NCBI RefSeq assembly: GCF_030227115.1
Contig: NZ_JASSUA010000005.1
Span: 1 to 64,000 of the forward strand
Direction: 5' to 3'
DNA length: 64,000 nt
From: Marinobacter sp. SS13-12
GTDB lineage: Bacteria; Pseudomonadota; Gammaproteobacteria; Pseudomonadales; Oleiphilaceae
This document shows, in pieces, positions 49,486 to 58,913 of the stretch. The stretch's first letter is position 1. Each line of letters starts with the position of its first letter. The notes under the pieces are model-generated. The model ran no database searches and was not told where the DNA came from. It was given only the letters and a program-made list of their open reading frames with translations. Made by a program: the position numbers and the translations under genes.

Positions 49486-49845
49486 TTATTTTCGCTTCAT
49501 GGGTGGGATTTTTGAACAGCAGAACGGCTCATGCTTGGCATTTGCCCGGACGTTGTCGTCGGTAAACCGGTACCAGGCCAATTTGCGCCGGCTCCACCAT
49601 CCGGTTTTCAATCGGCCACCGTTAGCCTTGATCAGTTCCAGTAATTCATCGACGGACCAGTGGGTTCCGTCGTACGTCACCTGCAATGTGCCATTCGGCT
49701 CACGCTCGGCGAAATCAACGCAGGGGTGGTGATTAAGATCGTGAATGAGCCCATCCCACTGATCCTCTCCAAGCCCCTCGACGGCCATTTTTCGGCGCAA
49801 CAAAAACTGCTCCTGATTGGTTGCTTTGTGTGCTTTGGTCATGGG
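49486..49845 (-). CDS. Hypothetical protein with ferredoxin-like pattern
   Basis: 119 residues from the ATG at 49845 (GAGAGGTG before it). The centre (CVDFAEREPNGTLQVTYDGTHWSVDELLELIKANGGRL) reads like a heavy-metal-associated (HMA-type) beta-alpha fold without CxxC. It ends with a basic stretch (CCSKIPPMKRK). It precedes the APC transporter gene by 11 bases on the same strand. A copy of the CTGAA motif (49889-49911) lies upstream. Confidence 0.65.
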   Translation of the reverse strand, partial: PMTKAHKATNQEQFLLRRKMAVEGLGEDQWDGLIHDLNHHPCVDFAEREPNGTLQVTYDGTHWSVDELLELIKANGGRLKTGWWSRRKLAWYRFTDDNVRANAKHEPFCCSKIPPMKRK

Positions 49846-49888
49846 GTGACACCTCTCTTCCTGATGACTTCTCCCTGTATCAAAACAC

Positions 49889-49911
49889 TTCAATCTGAAC
49901 TGCGACTGAAA
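49889..49911. promoter_or_regulatory. CTGAA-type site before the transporter operon
   Basis: TTCAATCTGAACTGCGACTG followed by AAA: two CTGAA-like half-sites in the pattern of the copper-region motif. Confidence 0.4.
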
Positions 49912-49963
49912 ATGGACACAGACTTTCGGTGGATTTGAGTTACATCAAATCATAGACGAAAAA

Positions 49964-49986
49964 GGGCCGTGGGTTTCCCCATGGCC
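49964..49986 (-). terminator. Terminator after copB
   Basis: Hairpin GGGCCATGGGG/CCCACGGCCC (with one mismatch) followed by TTTTT on the minus strand, just past the copB stop. Confidence 0.8.
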
Positions 49987-49994
49987 CATCAGCA

Positions 49995-50744
49995 TCAGAA
50001 TGCGATTCGAGCGCCGATCACGGCAAACCAGTCTTCTGTCCCACCGCCTTCAGCTTTCGTAAAATCGGCTGTATCGCCGTACTTGCGCTCATGCACCACG
50101 CCCACGTAGGGAGAGAACGCACGATCGATCAGGTCATACCTCAACCGAAGGCCAGTTTCGGTGGAAACCAATCCCTTTCCGACACCGATTTCTTCATCCT
50201 CGCTAAACGCAACAGTGGCATCCAGCGTTGCGGCCAGGATCCAGTGGTTCGTGAACAGCAACTCGTACTCTGCGTCAAGTTGGGCTGACGTATCGCCATC
50301 TTTGCTCACATAAAGGTTCGCATCGATCTCAAACCACTGAGGCGCCAACCCTGCTACGCCCAATACCGCGTAGGTCCGATCCGGACCCTCGGGGGTATCG
50401 AATCGAACACCTGCCTTGGCATCAAAGAACTTGGAAATGGGCACTTGGCCTACAAGCTGGTTTTCCAACGTTTCGTAGGCCTTTTCTTCAATCGCATACT
50501 CACCTTTTGTCAGCCACCGAACTTTCAGATCGTCCGTGCCGTAGAAGGCATCTGCATTCCAGACACCCAACTCCTCATCGTCGTCACTGTAGCGGTATTC
50601 AAATTCCTCGAACTGAATGCCCCAGGTTGTGAGCGGCTGTTTGCGAGCGGTGGTGTCGGAGATCATTTCCTGAGCTGTCGCCGCCGCTGAGAATCCAATG
50701 GAGGCAAGAAAACTGACAGCAACAAGTGATCGAATAGATCTCAT
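49995..50744 (-). CDS. copB: CopB outer-membrane copper resistance protein
   Basis: 249 residues. Signal peptide 1-24 (AVSFLASIGFSAAATAQ). The rest is a beta-barrel pattern that fits CopB: WGIQFEEFEYRYSDDDEELGVWNADAFYGTDDLKVRWLTKGEY in sense, AKAGVRFDTPEGPDRTYAVLGVAGLAPQWFEID, and a terminal aromatic (IGARIAF). The usual Met/His-rich N-terminal repeat of CopB is missing here. Its start overlaps the copA stop by four bases. Confidence 0.92.
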   Translation of the reverse strand: MRSIRSLVAVSFLASIGFSAAATAQEMISDTTARKQPLTTWGIQFEEFEYRYSDDDEELGVWNADAFYGTDDLKVRWLTKGEYAIEEKAYETLENQLVGQVPISKFFDAKAGVRFDTPEGPDRTYAVLGVAGLAPQWFEIDANLYVSKDGDTSAQLDAEYELLFTNHWILAATLDATVAFSEDEEIGVGKGLVSTETGLRLRYDLIDRAFSPYVGVVHERKYGDTADFTKAEGGGTEDWFAVIGARIAF

Positions 50745-52498
50745 GCATCACCTCCTTCCGCGGTTGTTACGTCCGCCTTTGCTTGAGTCGACTCGGGGCC
50801 ACCCTCAACAATCACTTTGCGGAACATACCGGCCGCCGCGTGATAGGACAGGTGGCAGTGGAAAGCCCACTGGCCAGGCTCGTCCACCTCGGTTTCCATA
50901 TACACCGTCGTGCCCGGCTGGACGCTGACCGTGTGTTTGATCGGGTTCCACTGACCAGCGCCAACATCGAGGATGGACCACATGCCATGCAAGTGCATGG
51001 GGTGCGTCATCATGGTTTCATTGACGAATTTGAAGCGAACGCGCTCACCGTATTTCAGGCGAATGGGGTCAGCGTCCTCGTACTTCACGCCGTTAATACT
51101 CCAGGTGTACCGTTCCATGTTGCCAGTCAAACGAAGCTCGACTTCCCGCGTCGGTTCGCGGTCTTCATACAGTGGGTCCTGAGCCTTCAGGTCTGCGTAA
51201 GACAGGAACTTGCCGCCATTGGCTGCCGTGGGCACAAGGCCGCTTCCCTTGGCATAGAAGGGATCGCTTGGGCCTTCTTTTCCCATCGCCATGGAGCCAT
51301 GGTCCATGCCGGACATGCTCGAATGATCCATGCCTTCCATATTCGACGGGTCCATTCCTTCCATTGAGGAGTGATCCAAGCCCGGCATCTCTTCTGAGCT
51401 ATTCATATCCATGTTGCCATGATCCATGCCAGCCATATTGCCGTGGTCCATGCCGGGCATACCGCCCATATCCGCCATAGTCAGACGGGCAGGCTCGCGC
51501 AGTTGCGGCACGGCGGCTTCCATACCCTCTTCAGGGGCCAGTGTTGCCCTCGCATAACCGGAACGCCCCATGGATTCGGCGAAAATGGTATAAGCCTGCT
51601 CATCTTTCGGGCGCACGATCACGTCGTAGGTTTCCGCTACACCGATGCGGAACTCGTCCACGTTGACGGGCTGAACGTTATTGCCATCTGCCTGCACAAC
51701 GGTCATGTCCAGACCCGGGATACGGATATCGAAATAGGTCATCGCCGAAGAGTTAATGAACCGCAGCCGGATGCGCTCTCCGGGTTCAAAGAGGCCAGTC
51801 CAGTTCTGATCGGGCCCTTTGCCATTGATCAGGCCTGTGAAGCCCTGTAGGTCTTCCACATCCGCTTTCATCATCCGCATGTCACCCCAGGCCATGCGGT
51901 CCCGGATGGTGTTCATCAGACCGTTTTTGGACGCGTCCGAAAAAAACTCCCCTACGGTTTGCTGCTCACGGTTGTAGTAATCCGGCATCATCTTCAGGTT
52001 GCGCATGATGCGGTCACCAGAATGAGGATGCTTATCAGTGAGCTGCACAACGTATTCGCGGTCGTAACGGAACGGCTCACGGCCTTCGGGCTCAATAACG
52101 ATGGAACCGTAGGCGCCGTCCGGCTCCTGAAAACCAGAATGGCTATGAAACCAGTAGGTGCCTGCCTGCTGGATCGGGAACTCGTAGGTAAAGGTCTCAC
52201 CAGGCTTAATGCCCGGAAAGCTGATGCCTGGCACACCGTCCTGATCAAAAGGAAGGATCAGGCCGTGCCAGTGGATCGATGTCATCTCATCCAGGTTGTT
52301 GGTTACATTGATCTTAACGTTTTCACCTTCCTTGAAACGCATCACCGGCCCAGGGGATTTTCCGTTGTATCCAATGCCTTCCTTAACGAAATCACCGGTA
52401 TCAATTTCCACTCGGTCGACCGTCAGGTTGTATTCACCGGCCAGAACCATTGCCGGCATTAACAGGCTCAATAGCCCCGTCAGTAGACGTGTTTTCAT
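50741..52498 (-). CDS. copA: CopA multicopper oxidase
   Basis: 585 residues from the ATG at 52498 (GGAGTAAAACAG). Signal peptide about 1-20. The copper ligands are intact: IHWHGLILP, HSHSGFQEPDGAYG, HPMHLHGMWS and HCHLSYHAAAGMF. A Met/His-rich insert (about residues 370-440, repeated MDHGNM/MDHSSM units) binds extra copper. It oxidises Cu(I) to Cu(II) in the periplasm. Between the cupredoxin gene and copB on the minus strand, probably one operon. Confidence 0.96.
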   Translation of the reverse strand: MKTRLLTGLLSLLMPAMVLAGEYNLTVDRVEIDTGDFVKEGIGYNGKSPGPVMRFKEGENVKINVTNNLDEMTSIHWHGLILPFDQDGVPGISFPGIKPGETFTYEFPIQQAGTYWFHSHSGFQEPDGAYGSIVIEPEGREPFRYDREYVVQLTDKHPHSGDRIMRNLKMMPDYYNREQQTVGEFFSDASKNGLMNTIRDRMAWGDMRMMKADVEDLQGFTGLINGKGPDQNWTGLFEPGERIRLRFINSSAMTYFDIRIPGLDMTVVQADGNNVQPVNVDEFRIGVAETYDVIVRPKDEQAYTIFAESMGRSGYARATLAPEEGMEAAVPQLREPARLTMADMGGMPGMDHGNMAGMDHGNMDMNSSEEMPGLDHSSMEGMDPSNMEGMDHSSMSGMDHGSMAMGKEGPSDPFYAKGSGLVPTAANGGKFLSYADLKAQDPLYEDREPTREVELRLTGNMERYTWSINGVKYEDADPIRLKYGERVRFKFVNETMMTHPMHLHGMWSILDVGAGQWNPIKHTVSVQPGTTVYMETEVDEPGQWAFHCHLSYHAAAGMFRKVIVEGGPESTQAKADVTTAEGGDA

Positions 52499-52585
52499 CT
52501 GTTTTACTCCAAACTGCACTTCGTTGAAGCTGGGCTGGCACTCAGTCGCCAACCCTTGCATTCGTGTGGTTGTCAGAACACCGAA

Positions 52586-53113
52586 TCACTCAAAGTTAAC
52601 GTCACCGTACATGCCCGCCTGGTAGTGCCCCGGCACGTTACAGGCAAACTCGATATCGCCCTTTTCGGTAAATTTCCAGACAACTTCCTTACTTTGACCC
52701 GGTTCCAGCAACACGCTGTTCGGATCGTCATGCTTCATGGTTTTACCGTTGCCCATATCCATATTCATCATGTTCTGATTGAGCTTTCCGCCCTGGATCA
52801 CGCCATGTTCAACCATCATCATCATTTCCTTCTGATGGCCCTCATGCATGGAAGGGGTGCCAATGTTGAACTCGTGGACCAGACTGCCCTCGTTCTTGAC
52901 GACAAAGCGTACGGTTTCGCCAGGTTCAATATTGATTTCTTCCGGTTCGTAGTAGTTGTCGTACATTTCGACGGTAATCGTGCGCGAGGCTTCTGATGCC
53001 TTGCCCGGTTCGCCACTGCTGGCCCCGTGGCCACCGCCGTGGGCACCGGCGGCGAGGGTCACTGCCGACATCGACATGGCAACGGCTGCGACAATCAACT
53101 TGGATGCATTCAT
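52586..53113 (-). CDS. Cupredoxin (CopI-like)
   Basis: 175 residues. Signal peptide 1-21; a Gly/His-rich start of the mature part (GAHGGGHGASSGEPG). Type 1 copper ligands: His in SLVHEFNIGT, and FACNVPGHYQAGM with Cys, His, Met. A Met-rich insert lies between (MMMMVEHGVIQ, MMNMDMGNGKTMKHD), as in CopI proteins. It is the first gene of the copI-copA-copB unit and faces copR, with shared control sites at 53212-53265. Confidence 0.9.
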   Translation of the reverse strand: MNASKLIVAAVAMSMSAVTLAAGAHGGGHGASSGEPGKASEASRTITVEMYDNYYEPEEINIEPGETVRFVVKNEGSLVHEFNIGTPSMHEGHQKEMMMMVEHGVIQGGKLNQNMMNMDMGNGKTMKHDDPNSVLLEPGQSKEVVWKFTEKGDIEFACNVPGHYQAGMYGDVNFE

Positions 53114-53211
53114 CTTGTCTTCTCCTCAGATTACTGGCCGGAAATACCGGCAACGGTTAGCCCTGAACTCAGAGCAGTGCCAAAATACGAGTGACACCAT
53201 CGCGCACCAAC

Positions 53212-53265
53212 CTGAATTCTTGCTGAAAATACCCAACTCTTTTGTTGTTCAGCCTGAATTCAGGT
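53212..53265. promoter_or_regulatory. Shared copper-operon control region
   Basis: Two copies of a CTGAATTC motif: CTGAATTCTTGCTGAA (53212-53227) and TTCAGCCTGAATTCAGGT (53248-53265), between the divergent cupredoxin and CopR-like genes. Likely CopR-binding sites. Confidence 0.6.
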
Positions 53266-53313
53266 AAGTGGGTGACACTGTTCGCCCATCCGGTTCAAGA
53301 GAAGGACAGCCCG

Positions 53314-53979
53314 ATGCGATTACTGCTCGTTGAAGATGACCGTTTGCTGGCTGATGGATTGAGCGGCCAGCTCGAAAAGGCGGGATTCAGCGTTGATACG
53401 ACCTACACGGCCAGAGAAGCCATGGTTCTGGGAGAACAGGAGAATTATCGAGCTGTTATCCTTGATCTTGGCCTGCCCGATGGCAACGGTCTGGACATCC
53501 TGCGAAAGTGGAGAAAAAATCGTATCGCCTTTCCAGTGCTCATCCTGACCGCTCGTGGAGACTGGCACGACAAGGTGGAAGGGCTCAAAGCGGGGGCCGA
53601 TGACTATTTGGCGAAACCCTTTCAGACCGAAGAACTGATCGCCCGCCTGAATGCCATTGTGCGTCGAAGCGAAGGCCGAATTCACTCGATGGTGAAAGCC
53701 GGGCGATATGAGTTGGACGAAAATCGCCAGAGCCTGAAGTCGGACGATGGCACTGAACACAGTTTGACCGGCACTGAATTTCGCCTTCTACGCTGCCTGA
53801 TGAGCCGCCCGGGCCATGTGTTTTCGAAAGAGCAGTTAATGGAACAGCTCTACAACCTGAACGACACCCCGAATGAGAACGTGATCGAAGCTTACATTCG
53901 CAGATTACGAAAACTGGTTGGCAACGACGCCATTTCAACCCGTCGCGGCCAGGGGTACCTGTTCAATGACACTGTTTAG
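53314..53979 (+). CDS. copR: CopR-like response regulator (OmpR family)
   Basis: 221 residues from the ATG at 53314 (AAGGACAGCCCG). Receiver: LLLVEDDRL, LDLGLPDGNG (Asp near 51), LTARGDWHDKVEGLKAGADDYLAKPF. Winged helix from about 125 (FRLLRCLMSRPGHVFSKEQLMEQLYNLND, IRRLRKLVGNDAISTRRGQGY). It should activate the copper genes on signal from the kinase that follows. The kinase ATG lies inside its last codons. Confidence 0.93.
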   Translation: MRLLLVEDDRLLADGLSGQLEKAGFSVDTTYTAREAMVLGEQENYRAVILDLGLPDGNGLDILRKWRKNRIAFPVLILTARGDWHDKVEGLKAGADDYLAKPFQTEELIARLNAIVRRSEGRIHSMVKAGRYELDENRQSLKSDDGTEHSLTGTEFRLLRCLMSRPGHVFSKEQLMEQLYNLNDTPNENVIEAYIRRLRKLVGNDAISTRRGQGYLFNDTV

Positions 53980-55318
53980 AAAGCCCAAATCCGTCAAGGG
54001 CACCCTGCTGGTACTGCTGTTGCCTGCGGGCATCGCTCTGATGGGGCTGGCCTGGCTGGTTCATGGTCTGCTGCTGGACCGCATGTCACGGGAATTCGTA
54101 GAAACACGCCTAAAGGATGAAGTTGCTTTCCTGGAACACCAAATCCGTGATTCTGGCGGTAAGCTGGATAGTCTCCAGACCGGTGATTACTTTCAGGAAG
54201 TCTTCCACCACGCCTTTGCCATCCACGCTCCTTCCAAAACCATCCTGTCACCAGATTCCTGGGCGCCGGTACTGAGGTCGATGATCGAATCCGGGCAGGA
54301 CGGAACCCTTCGTGTACAGGGGTTGGAAAGTGCCGGGGCGCCGGAGGATATTCTTGCGTATCGCAAAACATTTCGCCTGGGCGAGACCCCCATCGTAGTG
54401 ATTGTGTCGGAGGATCTGGGCGCACTAAAACGCAGCCAGGCCGAGCTGCATGCCTGGACCGCCATCGTCTCCGTATTGCTGATTCTGCTTCTGGTTGCGG
54501 TGATCTGGTTCGGGATCAACCTGTCCATGCGGCCCGTTGTCGAGCTGAAGGCCACATTAAAAAGGCTCCAGAACGGCGAGGTTTCGCGGATTCATGTGCA
54601 GGCGCCCGAGGAATTTCGCCCGCTGGTTCAACAACTCAACCAGCTACTCGATTCCTTGGATCAGCGCCTGGAACGTTCCAGGGATGCGCTGGCTAACCTG
54701 TCTCACAGCGTCAAGACTCCCATTGCAGCCGTCCGGCAGGTACTTGAGGACACGAGCCGCCCGCTTCCCAATGAACTCCGGCTCCAGTTGACGGCGAGAC
54801 TCAACGACATCGACAAACAGCTTGAAGCCGAAATGCGACGAAGTCGTTTTGCCGGACCACAGGTCGGGAAAAGCGCCTACCCACTGAAACAGGCACGGGA
54901 CCTGCTCTGGATGCTGGGGCGACTGTACCCGGAAAAATCCTTTGAACTGTCGAGCTCTCTGCCAGAGGACGTCCGCTGGCCGATTGAGGAGCACGACCTG
55001 AATGAAATTATGGGTAATCTTCTGGACAACGCTGGCAAATGGTCAGAACGCTGCGTGGAGCTGTCATTGGCGCAACACTCCGGAACACTGCACATAGGTG
55101 TTATCGACGATGGGCCGGGCGTTGCTGACGCCGAAATCGGCAAGCTGGGTCAACGGGGATTGCGGCTGGACGAACAAACACCGGGCCATGGCCTCGGGCT
55201 CGCCATCGTTCGGGAAATCGTCGAACGCTACGGAGGAACCCTCCACTTTACGGCCGCTAAGAAAAGCGGTTTGTGCGCGACAATCGACATTCCCTCTGCG
55301 ATATTGGCCGCCAGTTAG
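53966..55318 (+). CDS. copS: CopS-like sensor histidine kinase
   Basis: 450 residues from the ATG at 53966. Two membrane segments (about 12-32 and 165-185) enclose a ~130-residue periplasmic sensor; HAMP follows (MRPVVELKATLKRLQNGEVSRI). The phosphoacceptor is LANLSHSVKTPIAAV; ATPase boxes are NLLDNAGKWS, DDGPGV and GHGLGLAIV. The S-H-S-V-K-T pattern marks the PhoQ/CopS-like group. Pairs with the preceding regulator. Confidence 0.93.
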   Translation: MTLFRKPKSVKGTLLVLLLPAGIALMGLAWLVHGLLLDRMSREFVETRLKDEVAFLEHQIRDSGGKLDSLQTGDYFQEVFHHAFAIHAPSKTILSPDSWAPVLRSMIESGQDGTLRVQGLESAGAPEDILAYRKTFRLGETPIVVIVSEDLGALKRSQAELHAWTAIVSVLLILLLVAVIWFGINLSMRPVVELKATLKRLQNGEVSRIHVQAPEEFRPLVQQLNQLLDSLDQRLERSRDALANLSHSVKTPIAAVRQVLEDTSRPLPNELRLQLTARLNDIDKQLEAEMRRSRFAGPQVGKSAYPLKQARDLLWMLGRLYPEKSFELSSSLPEDVRWPIEEHDLNEIMGNLLDNAGKWSERCVELSLAQHSGTLHIGVIDDGPGVADAEIGKLGQRGLRLDEQTPGHGLGLAIVREIVERYGGTLHFTAAKKSGLCATIDIPSAILAAS

Positions 55319-55383
55319 TATCTTGGCCGCCTTAGATGCAATTCAGGATGGATGATCGCTTGGCAAATCAGGAAAAATCACTT

Positions 55384-55842
55384 TTAATTCAAATTTCGCT
55401 CATGTTGCAGGATCTGCTCAATCATCAGCTGCATTTGATCCATTCGCTGTTGCATCATTTGCAGTTTCTGGTCGGTACTCGGTCCAGTACCTTTATTGGA
55501 TTCACGGTCGTTCATCATGTGTTGCCCGTTCATCATACCGTGACGCCCCTGCATCATGCCGGGCCCCATCATTCCATCGTGCATAAGATCCATCTGTTCT
55601 TGCATCGATTCCCAGTGCTCACGCATCAACCGTTGCCGCTCTTCTGGCGAAGCCTCATCCTGCATGCGTTGCATCGACTGATTCATGCGCGACCAATTTT
55701 GATGCATCTGCTGCATTTGCTCCTGATCCATCATCATTCCAGGACCATGTCCTTGCCAAGGGCCCTGATCACCATGCGCCATTGCAAATGCTGGAAGCGC
55801 TGCAAGAACGGCAGTTGCGACGAGGTATTTGATCGGCGTCAT
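55384..55842 (-). CDS. Met/Gln/His-rich periplasmic protein
   Basis: 152 residues from the ATG at 55842 (GGAGGAAGG). Signal peptide 1-20 (YLVATAVLAALPAFAMA). The mature part is a helix with very many Met, Gln and His (HGPGMMMDQEQMQQMHQNW, DLMHDGMMGPGMMQ). Likely a periplasmic metal chaperone or CpxP/Spy-like protein of copper resistance. Stands alone past the copRS pair. Confidence 0.75.
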   Translation of the reverse strand: MTPIKYLVATAVLAALPAFAMAHGDQGPWQGHGPGMMMDQEQMQQMHQNWSRMNQSMQRMQDEASPEERQRLMREHWESMQEQMDLMHDGMMGPGMMQGRHGMMNGQHMMNDRESNKGTGPSTDQKLQMMQQRMDQMQLMIEQILQHERNLN

Positions 55843-56074
55843 GTACCTTCCTCCACAAATCAGAGCCAATACCACCTATTTACTTTAGACCACAACTCGA
55901 AATAACGCGCAACCATGAGTTTAGAAATGCCCGCAGGTCATTGATATTTCAAAAATCCAGGGTTTTGAACTGGTATTTCTGTAAGCTATTCCAGCATTTA
56001 AAGAAAGATCAGATCTAAACGGTGTGGGGGTTATGCACGACGATCAACATTCCCACTGAGATATCAGCGGCCAA

Positions 56075-57382
56075 TCAGTAACCCGGCCACCTCGGATGTA
56101 ATTCATCGATCACATACCGATGAGAATGTTCTGGCCCGGACTCTACTCTGTGCGGATGATTGCTGGGCAGGTCGGCGTGACTGTGTGCTAGCACCAGCGG
56201 ATCATCAGCAGGCCAAAGTCTTATCGCAGCGATCAGGAAAGCGAGCCCCAGGGTCGCCAGCAACATCAACGTTAGTTGAATGCCTGCACTCGATCCCAAC
56301 CATCCCGCCAGTGGGTAGGCGAACAGCCAGCCTGCATGGGATAAGGAAAACTGAGCAGCGAAAAGAGCCGGCCGATCTTCGCCGTGAGAGGATTGGGTAA
56401 GCAGCCGGCCAATCGGCGTCTGCACTGTTGAGAAGCCTGTGCCAAGGAAGACCCACACTGGCAACAACGTTTCAATCGAATCGGCAAACAGGGCCGCTCC
56501 CAGGCCACCGAGTAACACCCACGCCCCTGTCAGCATGACCGGGCGATCCTTCCATCGTTTGAGCAGTGTGGGCAACGCGATGGCCGCAAGCATGGAGCCG
56601 CCGCCAAAAGCGGCAAACGCCATGGCGGTGTGCTGCTCCGTCAGGCCGAAGCTGCCACGCACAATCACGACAGTGTTCACAATCACCATCGAGCCAGCCA
56701 TGCTGACCACGACGTTCAATGCCATCAGGCCTCTAAGACGTGGCGTAGCAAAGAAGATGCGGAACCCCCGGCGCGCCCGCTCAAAAACCCCACGACGTTT
56801 TTGGGGTGCAGAACCGGATGGCAAAACCACAGACACCACCAGTAATGCAGACGCAATGAAACCCACGACCGTGCCGGAGAGCAGCGCCTGCCAACTGGTC
56901 GCCAGCAGGATTAACCCAGCCAAAGCCGGGCTCACCAGATTCTCAAGATCATAGGCGAGACGAGAAAGAGACAAGGCTTTGGTGTAGTCGTCCTCGTTCG
57001 GGAGCGTGTCCGGAATGGTGGACTGAAATGTAGGGGTGAACGCGGCAGACGCGGACTGAAGTACCGCAATTAGGACATACACCTCCCAGATTTCCGAAAC
57101 GAACGGTAACGCCAGGGCGGTAGCCGCTCGCACCAGATCCAGCGACACCAGCATCATCCGGCGGGGCATTCTCTCGGCAAGCGCTGAGGCCAGCGGTGCG
57201 ATCAGCACATAGGCCACCATTTTTATGGCCATCGCGGTGCCCAACACCTGGCCTGCGTCCTTCCCTGCCAAATCAAACGCCAGCAGGCTCAAGGCCACCG
57301 TCGCCAATCCAGTTCCCAGAAGGGCCACCACCTGAGCGAAAAACAGATGGCGATAGATTCGGTGCTGGAGAATCCCTAACAT
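56075..57382 (-). CDS. MFS exporter with His-rich tail, NreB-like
   Basis: 435 residues, 12 membrane segments. The start LFFAQVVALLGTGLATVALSLLAFDLAG is typical of MFS drug/metal exporters. The C-terminus is His-rich (LAHSHADLPSNHPHRVESGPEHSHRYVIDELH), as in NreB nickel exporters. The next upstream gene on the strand is an RcnR/CsoR-like repressor. Nickel or cobalt export is the best inference. Confidence 0.85.
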   Translation of the reverse strand: MLGILQHRIYRHLFFAQVVALLGTGLATVALSLLAFDLAGKDAGQVLGTAMAIKMVAYVLIAPLASALAERMPRRMMLVSLDLVRAATALALPFVSEIWEVYVLIAVLQSASAAFTPTFQSTIPDTLPNEDDYTKALSLSRLAYDLENLVSPALAGLILLATSWQALLSGTVVGFIASALLVVSVVLPSGSAPQKRRGVFERARRGFRIFFATPRLRGLMALNVVVSMAGSMVIVNTVVIVRGSFGLTEQHTAMAFAAFGGGSMLAAIALPTLLKRWKDRPVMLTGAWVLLGGLGAALFADSIETLLPVWVFLGTGFSTVQTPIGRLLTQSSHGEDRPALFAAQFSLSHAGWLFAYPLAGWLGSSAGIQLTLMLLATLGLAFLIAAIRLWPADDPLVLAHSHADLPSNHPHRVESGPEHSHRYVIDELHPRWPGY

Positions 57383-57395
57383 TGGTCAGCCTAGC

Positions 57396-57674
57396 TCAGA
57401 GATAACGTGCAATCGCCTTGAATTCATCAACCCGCCTTTGCTGCTCAGGCTCCAGCGCTCCAATCGCGTCGTCCAGGCAATGCTCGATATGATCCTGTAC
57501 CAGCACACGTTTGGCCTGCTGGATGGCTCTCTCTACCGCATGAAGCTGTTGCGCAAGCTCCAGGCAGGGCTTTTCCTGTTCGATCATGTTGATCACGCTC
57601 TGAAGGTGCCCGTTGGCCCGCTTAAGGCGTTTCACGATCTCTGGATGCGACTGATGTTTGTATTCATTAGCCAT
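57396..57674 (-). CDS. RcnR/CsoR-family metal-sensing repressor
   Basis: 92 residues, full length. The N-terminal His pair (KHQSHPEIVKRLKRANGHL), Cys in EQEKPCLELAQQLHAVERAIQQAK and DHIEHCL supply a nickel/cobalt-type ligand set; the CsoR copper pattern is different. The repressor should leave DNA when metal binds. Its stop is 14 bases from the exporter start, and a G-tract dyad lies before its own start. Confidence 0.9.
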   Translation of the reverse strand: MANEYKHQSHPEIVKRLKRANGHLQSVINMIEQEKPCLELAQQLHAVERAIQQAKRVLVQDHIEHCLDDAIGALEPEQQRRVDEFKAIARYL

Positions 57675-57685
57675 TCTTCATTCCT

Positions 57686-57702
57686 ATCCCCCCTAGGGGG
57701 AT
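57686..57702. promoter_or_regulatory. G-tract operator of the RcnR/CsoR-like repressor
   Basis: ATCCCCCCTAGGGGGAT, a dyad of C and G tracts around CTAG between the divergent repressor and His-rich protein genes; this is the recognition style of the CsoR/RcnR family. Confidence 0.75.
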
Positions 57703-57754
57703 GCTATCCTTAACCAGTCTTCGAATCCAATTGCCAGTGGACATCGCCACACTT

Positions 57755-58117
57755 ATGGTCACAGCGATCCAGGGTAAAAATCTGCTTCAAATGCTCGTCA
57801 TGCTGTTCGCATTGATAGGCATGTCGTTGTCGGTTATCGGCGAAGCCTCTTCACATGGTGTTGCTGAACTCGCTGCCCCGACCACACTGGATCAAGAAAG
57901 CCACCCACACAGCCATGACAGTGGTGGTGAAGACTCTGAGAATCACATTCACCATGACACTGGCAACCATACCCATGAAACCATGGGTCACCTGACCAAC
58001 CGACTGCTCGCCAGCCAGTCGATGTCACTCCGGCAGATTATTCCATTTGCCGCAGACTCCCCTCGCAGTTTTCGTTACCGGCTCGATCGCCCCCCGAAAG
58101 ACTCCATGACGTTCTGA
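57755..58117 (+). CDS. Exported His-rich protein
   Basis: 120 residues from the ATG at 57755; the frame is open to 57701, but that start lies in the operator. Export segment (LLQMLVMLFALIGMSLSVIGEASS) followed by a His-rich stretch (ESHPHSHDSGGEDSENHIHHDTGNHTHETMGH). Likely a periplasmic nickel/cobalt-binding protein. Start of a plus-strand unit with HupE/UreJ-like and anchor genes. Confidence 0.65.
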   Translation: MVTAIQGKNLLQMLVMLFALIGMSLSVIGEASSHGVAELAAPTTLDQESHPHSHDSGGEDSENHIHHDTGNHTHETMGHLTNRLLASQSMSLRQIIPFAADSPRSFRYRLDRPPKDSMTF

Positions 58118-58163
58118 TATTCGCTGCGAAGCAGCTTTTGTAATCAAATCTATTGGAGTCACT

Positions 58164-58898
58164 ATGTTGTCAAATCTCTTTGACGGCCATTGGCGCGCGC
58201 ATGTCGGCGCCGGCGGACACCGTCTGTTATGGATGATCCTGACCATTGGCCTGTTGGGCATGAGTACTGACGTGCTCGCCCACGCGGTTGCCCAGGGAGA
58301 CAAGGGGTACATTCAGGAAATCACCGGTATAAACCTCATTGCGTTCACTTACCTCGGGGCCAAACACATGGTCACCGGTTATGACCACCTGCTGTTCCTG
58401 CTAGGCGTCATCTTTTTCCTCTATCGCATGCAGCACATCGCGATCTACGTGAGCCTGTTCGCTCTGGGACATTCCACAACGATGCTGTTAGGTGTCTACT
58501 TCAACGTCGGCATCAACAGCTACCTCATTGACGCGATTATTGGCCTGTCCATTGTGTACAAGGCATTGGACAACATTGGCGCCTACCAACGCTGGTTCGG
58601 ATTCCAGCCCAACACCAAGGCCGCAACTCTGATATTCGGGTTCTTCCACGGCTTTGGGCTCTCCACCAAGATCATTGAATACGACATCTCGCCGGACGGG
58701 CTGATACCCAACCTTCTTGCATTCAACGTGGGCGTCGAAATCGGTCAGCTCGTTGCGCTGGCCATGATCCTGATCTTTATGAGCTTCTGGCGCAAAACGG
58801 ATGGCTTTTTCCGACACGCCTACACCGCCAACGTGGCCATGATGAGCGCGGGCTTCCTGCTCATGGGCTACCAGCTCACCGGTTATTTTGTCGCTTAA
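58164..58898 (+). CDS. HupE/UreJ-like membrane protein
   Basis: 244 residues with about seven membrane segments. Conserved motifs: GYDHLLFLLGVIFFL, FALGHSTTM, FGFFHGFGLS and FNVGVEIGQL; the His and Asp residues in membrane segments are those of nickel carriers of the HupE/UreJ family. Sits between the His-rich exported protein and the membrane anchor protein, so nickel or cobalt handling is probable. Confidence 0.88.
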   Translation: MLSNLFDGHWRAHVGAGGHRLLWMILTIGLLGMSTDVLAHAVAQGDKGYIQEITGINLIAFTYLGAKHMVTGYDHLLFLLGVIFFLYRMQHIAIYVSLFALGHSTTMLLGVYFNVGINSYLIDAIIGLSIVYKALDNIGAYQRWFGFQPNTKAATLIFGFFHGFGLSTKIIEYDISPDGLIPNLLAFNVGVEIGQLVALAMILIFMSFWRKTDGFFRHAYTANVAMMSAGFLLMGYQLTGYFVA

Positions 58899-58913
58899 TT
58901 CTGGAGACGATTT